Origin: UBA8337 sp965657665
GTDB taxonomy: Bacteria > Pseudomonadota > Alphaproteobacteria > RS24
Direction of reading: 5' to 3'
Assembly: GCA_965657665.1 (NCBI GenBank)
Contig: CBFHPF010000042.1
Span: 1-11,047, forward strand
Length of the DNA stretch: 11,047 bases
The notes below the pieces were generated by a model. The model did no database searches and was not told where the DNA came from. It was given only the letters and a program-made list of their open reading frames with translations. Shown one piece after another: positions 1 through 6,924 of the stretch. A program made the position numbers and the translations under genes. How positions within the stretch are numbered: position 1 is the first letter of the stretch; every line of letters begins with the position of its first letter.

Positions 1-1168
1 CCCATTCATGTCCGGCTTTCGCCGCCGCGCCCAGTGTCAGCGATTTTGTGGCGAAGCCTGAAAACAGCGGCACGCTGGCAATAGAAGCACCGCCTATCGC
101 GGCAAACAGCATGGTAAGCGGCATGTGCTTGGCCAAGCCGCCAAGTTCTGAGGCTTTGGCAGTGCCGGTGCGATGCAACACAGCCCCCATCGCCATGAAT
201 AACAGGCCTTGATAAATCGTGCTGGCGAAGGCGTGGGCGATAACCCCGTTTATGGCCAATTGGCTGCCAATGCCGATGCCGACGACCATAATGCCCAATT
301 GCCCGTTCAGCGAATAGGCGAGGGCGCGGCGCAAATCATTTTCAATCAGCGCATAAAATGTCGTCAGCACCGCCATAATAACGCCGATATAAATCAGCAT
401 GTCATAGCCCGCAAAACAGGTCGCCAGCATATAAATTGCCAGCTTGGTGGTGAAGGCCGAGAGCATCACCGTGCCGGTTGGCGAAGCTTCCGGATAAGCG
501 TCTTGCAACCAATCGCTCACGAGCGGGAAGGCTGCTTTAATGCCAAGCGCGATGAGGATGAGCACACCGGCCGGTGTCTCAGCGTCCAATGCGCCGATAA
601 GCAGCCCGTTTTCACTTGCACTTGCACCGGCATCGCGCCATAGCAGCACCGCTCCGGCCAGCAAAATAACCCCCGAGCCGACTTGCAAGAGCAGATAGCG
701 CATGGCAGCAGCCCGGTTATTGGTGGATTGGCTGTTGAAATTTTGTCCGGCCAAAATCAGCAAGACCGAGGTAAAGGCCGTTAATTCCCAATAGATAAAC
801 AGCGTAATGAAATCACCGGCAAACAGCGCGGCAATAGCAGCACCGGCATAAGCCAGACCTGCCGTCGCGGTTATGCGGCTTTTATCGTGCAGCGCATAAA
901 TCACGTTCAGCGCGGCAGCGATATGAAACACAGCCGCAAAAGCATGGGTCAGCGGCGTGGCGCGCACCAACACCAAATCGAGACCGGCCAATTGCGCGGT
1001 CAAATGCACACCGTTTGCCATGCCCCAAACGCCAACCGCCGACACGGCGATAAGCGCCAACATATAAACAGCGCGCGCACCCTGCGGCAGAAGCGGCACA
1101 AGGGCTGCGCCCAAAATCAACAAAAGCCCGGGCACGGCATGCACGATATTCAACACGCTATCAATCAT
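1..1168 (-). CDS. Third MrpD/NuoL-like proton-conducting antiporter subunit (partial, C-terminus beyond left edge)
   Basis: This is an integral membrane subunit of the cation/proton antiporter, of the proton-conducting membrane transporter family shared with MrpA, MrpD and NuoL/M/N. I translated it from the reverse strand: 389 codons are visible from ATG at 1168 and no stop is reached. The half-channel residues of the family are present: Glu128 in FIYWELTAFTS, Lys211 in LGIKAAFPLVSDW and Lys242 in FTTKLAIYM. The position of the usual helix-12 lysine appears to be Gln320 (IYQGLLFM), where the mrpD product has Lys347. The start follows a GGAGG site (1175-1179) and overlaps the small upstream gene by 8 bases. 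It may replace the missing NuoL-like half of MrpA, which is inference. About 100 residues or more are expected beyond the edge. Confidence 0.88.
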   Translation of the reverse strand, partial: MIDSVLNIVHAVPGLLLILGAALVPLLPQGARAVYMLALIAVSAVGVWGMANGVHLTAQLAGLDLVLVRATPLTHAFAAVFHIAAALNVIYALHDKSRITATAGLAYAGAAIAALFAGDFITLFIYWELTAFTSVLLILAGQNFNSQSTNNRAAAMRYLLLQVGSGVILLAGAVLLWRDAGASASENGLLIGALDAETPAGVLILIALGIKAAFPLVSDWLQDAYPEASPTGTVMLSAFTTKLAIYMLATCFAGYDMLIYIGVIMAVLTTFYALIENDLRRALAYSLNGQLGIMVVGIGIGSQLAINGVIAHAFASTIYQGLLFMAMGAVLHRTGTAKASELGGLAKHMPLTMLFAAIGGASIASVPLFSGFATKSLTLGAAAKAGHEW

Positions 1169-1397
1169 TGCCGTCCTCCGCGTAATAATCATTGCGGCGC
1201 GACACCAAAATATGCAGCACGCGCGCGCCAATGAGGCAGGCGATAAAACTCAGCAGACCCAAGCCGACAAAAAATAGCGGCGTTGCTTCCAGCGCAAAAT
1301 AAGCATGCCGATGAATAATGAACTCACCGACAAATAATGCAGCGCACAGCACATAAAGCAGACGCGTGAAAATCAGGGCGGATTTGCTATCGGGCAT
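1161..1397 (-). CDS. Small two-helix membrane protein of the antiporter operon
   Basis: This 78-residue protein has two predicted membrane segments, about residues 7-28 and 39-64, separated by a short HRHAYFALEATP loop. It ends in a basic stretch followed by an acidic tail (SRRNDYYAEDGND). I chose ATG at 1397 because GGGAGG lies 5 bases upstream; an ATG at 1442 in the same frame lies deep inside the preceding gene and has no such site. It overlaps the upstream antiporter subunit by 11 bases and the downstream one by 8, so it is translationally coupled to both. I do not recognise it as any of MrpA to MrpG. Its position between two channel-like subunits suggests an accessory or structural subunit. 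That role is inferred from context only. Confidence 0.8.
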   Translation of the reverse strand: MPDSKSALIFTRLLYVLCAALFVGEFIIHRHAYFALEATPLFFVGLGLLSFIACLIGARVLHILVSRRNDYYAEDGND

Positions 1398-2850
1398 TTG
1401 CGCCTCCCGCCATATCGGTGAAATCAATAATGAAGAAATCAACGCCGAAGAACATGGCCAGTGTCAGCAGTGCGGTCAGCGAGAGGGGTATCAACATGGC
1501 AAGCGGGGCTTCTTTAATGCCCTCAACCTTATGTGTCTGCGCCGCGAAGAAACCGCGAATAACGACTTCGCCCAGATAAACCAGATTGAGCAGTGACGAT
1601 GCCATCAGCACCAGCAGCACCAAAACCTGCCCGCTATCCAAGGCACCGCCCATCAGCATAAATTTCGACCAAGCACCGGCCAAAGGCGGCACGCCGATAA
1701 TCGACAGTGCACCAAGCGCGAAAGCGGTATAGGTCACTGGCATGGCGCGCCCCAGCCCGTTCATGTCTTTAATATCGGCATGATGATGCGCCACATAAAT
1801 CGCACCGGCGCAAAAGAACAAAGTGATTTTACCGGCCGCATGCGTGGCGATGTGCAAGGCCGCGCCCGATGCAGCCAGCGATGTCGCCAAAGCGGCGCCC
1901 AACACAATATAAGCCAATTGACTGACCGTCGAATAAGCGAGGCGGGCTTTCAAATTTGTTTTGCTCATGGCGACAATAGACGCCGCCAACATAGAAAAGC
2001 TGGCGACCCATACGAGCCAGTCGCTGCCGCCGGTTTGCTGCAAAAAGTCCAGGCCGAAAATATAAACAGCCACTTTCAGCACGGTAAACACACCCGCCTT
2101 CACCACAGCCACGGCATGCAAAAGCGCGCTGACGGGGGTCGGCGCGACCATGGCCGCCGGTAGCCAACGATGCAAAGGCATCAGCGCGGCCTTGCCGATG
2201 CCAAAGGCAAACAGCGCCAAAAGTGGCGGCACATAAAACGGATCGATTTTGCCGGCCAGCACGCCGCCATTAACAAAATCGAGCGTGCCGGTCAGCACCC
2301 ATACGCCAATAACGCCGAACAGCAGGAATATAACCGAGCTGGCGACCAAAATGCCGAGATAAACGCGCCCCGCCTGCACAGCCGCTTCGCTGCCTTTATG
2401 CGTAACCAAAGGATAAGTCGAGAAAGTCAGAATTTCGTAGAACACAAACAGCGTCAATAAATTGCCTGACAGCGCAATGCCCATAGCGGCATGAATGGCG
2501 ACGGCATAAAAGAACATGAAGCGCGTGTGGTTTTTTTCGCCTGCGCCGCGCATATAGCCGACCGTATAAAGCGTTGCCAAAGGCCACAGGCAACCGGCGA
2601 CAAGGGCGAATAATTTGCCCAGTGGCTCGGGCGTAAAGCTGAGGCTGAGGCCCGGCGCAAGTTCAATAATCGTAAGCGTTGTTGCTTCAGGCAATCGGTA
2701 AAGGGCAATCGCACAGGCCGCCGTGATGAGGCCGATAAAAATTGCCTGTCCGTCGCGCAAGTTCGGATATTTGCCTAACACCAACACCAAAGCCGAGGCT
2801 AATAAAGGCAGGCCAAGCAGCGCCAGAATGAGATTGTCACCGCTCATCAT
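1387..2850 (-). CDS. Second MrpD/NuoL-like proton-conducting antiporter subunit
   Basis: This 487-residue polytopic membrane protein belongs to the NuoL/MrpA/MrpD antiporter-like family and should form a proton or cation half-channel pair in the membrane complex. Family residues are all present: Glu139 (FVFYEILTFSTYP), Lys220 (GIGKAALMPLHRWLP), His245 and Lys251 (SALLHAVAVVKAG), then His333, His337 and Lys341 (ALHIATHAAGKITLFF). The LMPLHRWLP and SALLHAVAVVKAG motifs look more NuoL-like than those of the neighbouring mrpD. It starts with two consecutive ATG codons. The first overlaps the TAA stop of mrpD by one base, and a GGGAG site lies just upstream. Its length is close to that of full-length MrpD. 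Whether it plays the role of the MrpA N-terminal half or is a second MrpD cannot be decided from sequence alone. Confidence 0.92.
   Translation of the reverse strand: MMSGDNLILALLGLPLLASALVLVLGKYPNLRDGQAIFIGLITAACAIALYRLPEATTLTIIELAPGLSLSFTPEPLGKLFALVAGCLWPLATLYTVGYMRGAGEKNHTRFMFFYAVAIHAAMGIALSGNLLTLFVFYEILTFSTYPLVTHKGSEAAVQAGRVYLGILVASSVIFLLFGVIGVWVLTGTLDFVNGGVLAGKIDPFYVPPLLALFAFGIGKAALMPLHRWLPAAMVAPTPVSALLHAVAVVKAGVFTVLKVAVYIFGLDFLQQTGGSDWLVWVASFSMLAASIVAMSKTNLKARLAYSTVSQLAYIVLGAALATSLAASGAALHIATHAAGKITLFFCAGAIYVAHHHADIKDMNGLGRAMPVTYTAFALGALSIIGVPPLAGAWSKFMLMGGALDSGQVLVLLVLMASSLLNLVYLGEVVIRGFFAAQTHKVEGIKEAPLAMLIPLSLTALLTLAMFFGVDFFIIDFTDMAGGANAR
1403..1408 (-). promoter_or_regulatory. Ribosome binding site deciding the start of the small membrane protein
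   Basis: Minus-strand GGGAGG lies 5 bases before ATG 1397. It sits inside the last codons of the upstream antiporter subunit gene, which fits coupled translation and favours the 78-residue over the 93-residue product. Confidence 0.65.
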
Positions 2851-4337
2851 TATCGGCTCCCGCGCGGAATAAAGATGTCGGCGGCGGCATATGATGCTTC
2901 AACCAATGGCGTGGCGTAAACGCCGAACCCGATGGTTGCAATCACCATAATCCAAGCCGGAATCCAGCCCATAGGTGTCTCGCGCAATACCGGCGCTTCG
3001 GCGGGGCGTTCTTTCAGCCATGCCGCTTCGATGATTTTCCAAATATAAGCCAGTGCCAAAGCCGATGAAACAAAAGTCAAAAAGGCCAGCAGCCAGTAAT
3101 CGCTTTCCAGCAGCGCACGCACCAAATAAAGTTTGGAGATGAACCCTGCGGTTAGCGGCACGCCGATAAGCGCCAAGCCGCCGAATAATATCGCCGTCAT
3201 GGTCATCGGAATTTGCCGACCCGCGCCTTGTATCGTGCCCATTGTGGCGCGGCCCGCTTGAGCGGCGATTAAGCCAACCGCCAAAAATAACGCGCCCTTC
3301 ATCAATGCATGATTGAATAAATGAATAAAGGCGGCGGCGAGACCGGTCGCGCTCATCGCGCCAATGCCGATGGCCATATAACCTAATTGCGCGATAGATG
3401 ACTGCGCGAAAAGTTTCTTCAAATCGGTTTCGACAATGGCGGCCAATGTGCCGACAAAAGCACCGGCAATGCCCAAGGTCAGCACCAATAGGCCGACCGC
3501 ATCTGCAAGGCCCGGAAAATCAACGCCGAAGACGCCGAAGATTAAACGAATAAGCACATAGACGGAGACTTTGGTGGCGGTTGCCGCCATCAGTGCCGAG
3601 ACAGCCGATGGCGCATGCGCATAAGCGGGCACCAGCCAGAAGTGCAATGGAAACAGTGCCATTTTCAAAAACAGACCCAGCGCGATAAATGCCATAGCCG
3701 TAAAGCTGGCGCGGGTGGCTTCGACATGCGGCAGGCGTTCAGCCAAGTCAGCCAAATTAAGCGTGCCGGTCAGCATGTATAAAAGGCCTATGCCGATAAC
3801 ATAAAACGTCGCGCCGACCGTGCCGAGAATGAGATAGTTGAAAGCGGCGGGAAGGGCGCGGCGGTCGCGGCCTGCCCCCATGGCGACCAACGCATAAGCT
3901 GATAGCGATGAGATTTCCAAAAACACGAAAATATTAAACGCATCGCCGGTGGTTACTTGCCCCAGCATACCGGCAATGGTCAGCAACCAAGCGGCGTAAA
4001 ATAAAGGATGGTCGCGCGCGTCTATTTCAGCCGTCACCAATTGGCGCGCCGCCAAAGTGGCAACAAAAGCGAGGCCGCTAATAACCGGCAAAACCAGCGC
4101 ACTGGCAGCGTCAATAACGTAAACAATGCCAATGGGCGCAGGCCAGCCGCCAAGGTCATAAACCAAAGTAGTGCCCGCAGCGCGCTGCTCAAAAAACAAA
4201 ACCAGCGATATCAACAAGGCGGCCGCCGTCGCCAGCAATGCCGCAGCCCACGCAATATCGCGCCCGCGCATCATGGCAACAATCGGTGCTGCCAAAAGCG
4301 GAATAATGATTTGTAAAATCGGTAGCTGCTGCATCAT
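2850..4337 (-). CDS. mrpD: Mrp cation/proton antiporter subunit D
   Basis: This 495-residue polytopic subunit is homologous to NuoM/NuoN and is one of the proton- or cation-translocating channels of the Mrp complex. Visible family features are Glu141 (FVFLEISSLSAYAL), Lys225 (FLKMALFPLHFWL), Lys256 (ATATKVSVYV) and the helix-12 set His339, His343, Lys347 (HLFNHALMKGALF). Position directly after mrpC and the motif spacing identify it as the standard MrpD. Its first ATG (4337) overlaps the mrpC TGA by 4 bases; a second ATG follows immediately and could also be used. An AAGGA site lies about 9 bases upstream of the first ATG. The length agrees with the family (about 490-500 residues). Confidence 0.95.
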   Translation of the reverse strand: MMQQLPILQIIIPLLAAPIVAMMRGRDIAWAAALLATAAALLISLVLFFEQRAAGTTLVYDLGGWPAPIGIVYVIDAASALVLPVISGLAFVATLAARQLVTAEIDARDHPLFYAAWLLTIAGMLGQVTTGDAFNIFVFLEISSLSAYALVAMGAGRDRRALPAAFNYLILGTVGATFYVIGIGLLYMLTGTLNLADLAERLPHVEATRASFTAMAFIALGLFLKMALFPLHFWLVPAYAHAPSAVSALMAATATKVSVYVLIRLIFGVFGVDFPGLADAVGLLVLTLGIAGAFVGTLAAIVETDLKKLFAQSSIAQLGYMAIGIGAMSATGLAAAFIHLFNHALMKGALFLAVGLIAAQAGRATMGTIQGAGRQIPMTMTAILFGGLALIGVPLTAGFISKLYLVRALLESDYWLLAFLTFVSSALALAYIWKIIEAAWLKERPAEAPVLRETPMGWIPAWIMVIATIGFGVYATPLVEASYAAADIFIPRGSR

Positions 4338-4711
4338 GCGGCGTCTTCCTTTTCATCATCATTCAACAGCACAATAATATCGTCGTCTTCAATTGTGCCG
4401 AAGCTCTCATGAATGCGAATGATAAGCGCATAGCCGACCGCCGTTGTGGCAACGCCAACAACAATAGCGGTGAGAATGAGCACATGCGGCAGCGGGTTGG
4501 AATAAACAGTGTTTGGGTCACCGGTCAAAATCGGCGCGGTGCCGTCAGCTACTTTGCCCATAGAAATATACAGCATGAAAACCGAGGTCTGAAAAATATT
4601 CAGCCCGACCATTTTCTTCACCATATTGCCGCGCGCGACAACCGCGTAAAAGCCGGTCATCATCAGCGCGATGACAAGATAATAATTCCAATGCGGCAGA
4701 AACTCAGTCAT
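4334..4711 (-). CDS. mrpC: Mrp cation/proton antiporter subunit C (NuoK-like)
   Basis: This 125-residue, three-helix membrane subunit is homologous to NuoK and sits in the Mrp complex next to MrpD and the MrpA C-terminal region. The signature segments are VGLNIFQTSVFMLYI (residues 35-49) and NPLPHVLILTAIVVGVA (72-88), both typical of MrpC. The C-terminus is strongly acidic (EDDD, then NDDEKED). It overlaps mrpB by an ATGA junction and mrpD by 4 bases, and an AGGAAGG ribosome site precedes ATG 4711. The length is normal for the family. Confidence 0.95.
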   Translation of the reverse strand: MTEFLPHWNYYLVIALMMTGFYAVVARGNMVKKMVGLNIFQTSVFMLYISMGKVADGTAPILTGDPNTVYSNPLPHVLILTAIVVGVATTAVGYALIIRIHESFGTIEDDDIIVLLNDDEKEDAA

Positions 4712-5190
4712 TTCGTGCCTTCCTCATCAGCTACAAAACGCTCATGCGCTTCGGTTTTGGATAAAAACCTCAAATGCGTCAGGCGACCTGCAAAGGTCAA
4801 AAACAATGACACCATAACCGAGGCCACTGTTAGGCCGACACCAAACTCAACCAGCAAAATGCCCAAATGTTGGCCTTTGGTAGCGGTCGCGCCAAGCACA
4901 TCATAATCGAGAAAGTTTTTGCCCATCAGCATGGACGCAATGCCGGTAAAGCCATACAGCAACACGCCGCCGCTAAAGCCGATAAGATTATAGCGCGGCG
5001 GCCAAACATGGCGTGTGCGGTTGAGGCCGAAAATCATCGCGAACAAAATAAAGCCTGCGGCGAAAATAACCCCGGCCTGAAAGCCACCGCCTGGCCCATA
5101 ATCGCCGTGAAATTGCACATAAAGCGCAAACAACATCACAGTCGGTATCATGACTTTGGCGACAACGCGCATGACGACATCATCCTGCAT
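4708..5190 (-). CDS. mrpB: Mrp cation/proton antiporter subunit B (MnhB/MbhF domain)
   Basis: This membrane subunit of the antiporter has 160 residues from ATG 5190. The hallmark HGDYGPGGGFQAG lies at residues 28-40 after the first helix, and further helices follow (about 40-56, 68-90, 108-134). The C-terminus is soluble and charged. I chose ATG 5190 because GGAGG sits 5 bases upstream (5196-5200). Longer in-frame starts at 5208 and 5250 lie deeper in the upstream gene and lack a good site. It overlaps the MbhD/MbhE-like gene by 11 bases and mrpC by 4. Here MrpB is a separate protein, not fused to MrpA as in the long MrpA/PhaA forms of some proteobacteria. Confidence 0.94.
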   Translation of the reverse strand: MQDDVVMRVVAKVMIPTVMLFALYVQFHGDYGPGGGFQAGVIFAAGFILFAMIFGLNRTRHVWPPRYNLIGFSGGVLLYGFTGIASMLMGKNFLDYDVLGATATKGQHLGILLVEFGVGLTVASVMVSLFLTFAGRLTHLRFLSKTEAHERFVADEEGTK

Positions 5191-5752
5191 GCGGGCCTCC
5201 TTTATCATTGTTTTTGTGTCTGCGCGCCGTGCGGGTATAGCCGCCGACAATCAGCAACACAGCAATAGCGGCGGTAAACACCACCACTGTTTCGCCCAGC
5301 GTATCGAAGCCGCGATAGCTGGCGAGAACCGAGGTCACCACATTGGGCACGTCAATATCGGTCGCGCTACCGGCAATAAATTCCGGCGCGACATGATTAT
5401 GTATCGGCGCATTAGGGTCGCCAAAGGCCGGCAATTCAGATACCGCAGCCATTAACAAAGCACCCGTCGCAATCGCCAGAAAAGCCGGCAGCACGGCAAT
5501 GGAGTGCGGTTTTTCTTCTTCCGGCAGCAGCGACAAGGTCGCCAAGGCCAGCACAGTAGAAATACCCGCGCCGACAGCGGCCTCGGTAAAGGCCACATCG
5601 ACGGCATCGAGAATGACGAATTGCGCCGCTGCCGTCAGCGAAAACGCGCCCGATAACATCACCACAGCAAAAAGGCGATGCAGACGCAGCGCCATAAAGG
5701 CAATCAATGCCAGCACGGCAATCACAAAAGCATTAACGGCAAAAGCGGACAT
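5180..5752 (-). CDS. MbhD/MbhE-like subunit (DUF4040), equivalent to the C-terminal part of MrpA
   Basis: This 190-residue membrane protein joins two modules. Residues about 1-78 are the MbhD/DUF4040 type, with DVAFTEAAVGAGISTVLAL near residues 52-70; Glu57 is the conserved charged residue in a helix. Residues about 85-170 are the MbhE type, with NVVTSVLASYRGFDTLGE at 137-154. In classical Mrp these modules are the C-terminal extension of MrpA, related to NuoJ. Here they stand alone with no NuoL-like half in front. The start codon overlaps the mrpG stop by one base (TAATG), and only a weak G-rich ribosome site is visible. Databases may call such proteins subunit B or DUF4040 protein; the motif evidence favours the MrpA C-terminal assignment. 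Confidence 0.9.
   Translation of the reverse strand: MSAFAVNAFVIAVLALIAFMALRLHRLFAVVMLSGAFSLTAAAQFVILDAVDVAFTEAAVGAGISTVLALATLSLLPEEEKPHSIAVLPAFLAIATGALLMAAVSELPAFGDPNAPIHNHVAPEFIAGSATDIDVPNVVTSVLASYRGFDTLGETVVVFTAAIAVLLIVGGYTRTARRHKNNDKGGPHAG
5196..5200 (-). promoter_or_regulatory. Ribosome binding site deciding the mrpB start
   Basis: Minus-strand GGAGG lies 5 bases before ATG 5190, inside the final codons of the preceding gene. It selects the 160-residue MrpB over longer in-frame starts. Confidence 0.65.
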
Positions 5753-6093
5753 TATTTTTGCCCCCGTTTTGGTTTTTGAGTTTTACCCAATTTGGCTTCC
5801 AAATCAGAAACCCGCGCAGCGCGCGCAATCGCATGGGTCGCGGTCGGGCCGGTCATTACCAGAATAAAGCCGATAAGCACAAGGCGCACAGTAACTGTCC
5901 AATCAGGCGACAGCATCAACAGGCCGAATAAAATCAAGCCCGCGCCGCCAGTGTCGACAATGCCCGCGCCGTGCATACGCTGATAAATATCGCCGAGGCG
6001 CAACAGGCCCAGCGCACCCAGCACAACACCGCAACTGCCAAGCGCGAGGCTGACAATGCCGATAATATCCATGGCGAGATGTAGATAACTCAT
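5752..6093 (-). CDS. mrpG: Mrp cation/proton antiporter subunit G
   Basis: This 113-residue, three-helix membrane subunit carries the MrpG (PhaG/MnhG) signature GLLRLGDIYQRMHGAG at residues 29-44 and GPTATHAIARAA at 82-93. The proline common in the RLPD motif is Gly34 here. The C-terminus is basic and soluble (KLGKTQKPKRGQK). A GGAGG site lies 7 bases before ATG 6093, inside the end of mrpF, and the two genes overlap by 4 bases. Confidence 0.94.
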   Translation of the reverse strand: MSYLHLAMDIIGIVSLALGSCGVVLGALGLLRLGDIYQRMHGAGIVDTGGAGLILFGLLMLSPDWTVTVRLVLIGFILVMTGPTATHAIARAARVSDLEAKLGKTQKPKRGQK

Positions 6094-6383
6094 ACATCAT
6101 CCTCCGTGAAGGGCGGGGCATGATCGCCCAGCGTGCCGAAACGGAAGAAGCGCAAAATCGCCAATGTGCCGATGAAATTAATCAGCGCATATAAAAGCGC
6201 GATGTCGAGAAATTCGGGACGACCGTCAAAAAAGCCGTAAACCGAAATCCCCAGCACAGCCAGCGTGCCGATTGTGTTGACCGCCAGCACGCGGTCGAAA
6301 GAGGTTGGCCCAAGGGTTGCGCGCGCAATGGCCAGCGCAAAAGACACGGCAAGGGCGATAAGTGTGATGCCGAAAATACTCAT
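6090..6383 (-). CDS. mrpF: Mrp cation/proton antiporter subunit F
   Basis: This 97-residue, three-helix membrane subunit has GPTSFDRVLAVN (residues 25-36), with conserved Asp30-Arg31, and FLDIALLYALINFIGTLA (58-75), with Asp60 inside the membrane segment. Both are diagnostic of MrpF/PhaF/MnhF. It overlaps mrpE and mrpG by ATGA junctions, and a GAGG ribosome site lies in the end of mrpE. The length is typical. Confidence 0.95.
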   Translation of the reverse strand: MSIFGITLIALAVSFALAIARATLGPTSFDRVLAVNTIGTLAVLGISVYGFFDGRPEFLDIALLYALINFIGTLAILRFFRFGTLGDHAPPFTEDDV

Positions 6384-6883
6384 TTTTTCGCCTCGGTTTC
6401 GCTAATTATTGGTTTTTCAAGCGAGGAAACGCGGCGGTCCATTTCAGGCTCAAGGCATCCGGCGGCGAAATCTGCCGTCAGGCCGTGCACCAAAATCGTG
6501 TTGTCGTCTTCATTGACATCTATCGACACAGTGCCGGGCGTCAGGGTAATGAAATTGGCATGGGTCGCCAGTCCGGCGGCGGTTTTTTGACCGGCCTTGA
6601 CGGTGACCATTTGCGGGGCAGCCAGTGACGGCTTTAAAATCACCTTCACCACCCCCCAATTTGATTTCAAAATTTCCCAAATCAACCACAGCGTCACTTT
6701 CGGCAGACGCACGAGAATAGCCATAGGCAGGCCTTCATCATCGAGAATGCCCATGCGGGCAGCAATCAGCGACACGCCAAGCGCGCTGATAAAGCCGAGC
6801 GTCAAAAGCAGGCCGGTATAATGGCCCGATAGCAGCAGCCAAAGGCTATACATAAGGGCGGTTGATAAAAGAACGGGGCGCAT
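6380..6883 (-). CDS. mrpE: Mrp cation/proton antiporter subunit E
   Basis: This 167-residue subunit has N-terminal membrane helices (about residues 5-42, and a further hydrophobic segment at 55-82) and a cytoplasmic domain. The MrpE signature THANFITLTPGTVSIDV lies at 107-123. It is the first gene of the antiporter operon. ATG 6883 gives the expected family length, but it has no Shine-Dalgarno sequence: the bases before it are the U-tract and last bases of a terminator. A second in-frame ATG at 6853 also lacks one. Translation may rely on readthrough RNA, a leaderless message or coupling to a tiny upstream frame; none of these can be settled here. Confidence 0.92.
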   Translation of the reverse strand: MRPVLLSTALMYSLWLLLSGHYTGLLLTLGFISALGVSLIAARMGILDDEGLPMAILVRLPKVTLWLIWEILKSNWGVVKVILKPSLAAPQMVTVKAGQKTAAGLATHANFITLTPGTVSIDVNEDDNTILVHGLTADFAAGCLEPEMDRRVSSLEKPIISETEAKK

Positions 6884-6886
6884 CAG

Positions 6887-6915
6887 AAAAAAGGGCGCAT
6901 GTTACCACGCGCCCT
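6887..6915 (-). terminator. Intrinsic terminator after the dehydrogenase gene, abutting mrpE
   Basis: On the minus strand, arms AGGGCGCGTG and CATGCGCCCT form a 10-pair stem with one G-T wobble, closed by a GTAA (GNRA-type) tetraloop, and are followed directly by T5 and C. It starts 9 bases after the dehydrogenase stop and ends 3 bases before the mrpE ATG. The structure is textbook. The unusual point is the lack of space for a new promoter before mrpE. Confidence 0.85.
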
Positions 6916-6924
6916 CTCAAATCT

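Noticed and set aside
209..1234. Plus-strand open frames opposite the third channel subunit
   Set aside because: They lie antisense to a continuous, motif-bearing NuoL-like protein. Their products are rich in His, Gln, Asn and Arg, as expected of shadow frames, and have no recognisable domain.
1398..1442. Longer start of the small membrane protein at 1442
   Set aside because: The additional residues come from the coding end of the preceding gene, and the GGGAGG site points to ATG 1397.
5191..5250. Longer mrpB starts at 5208 and 5250
   Set aside because: They would lengthen the overlap with the upstream gene and lack the well-spaced GGAGG that precedes ATG 5190. MrpB proteins normally begin close to the first helix.
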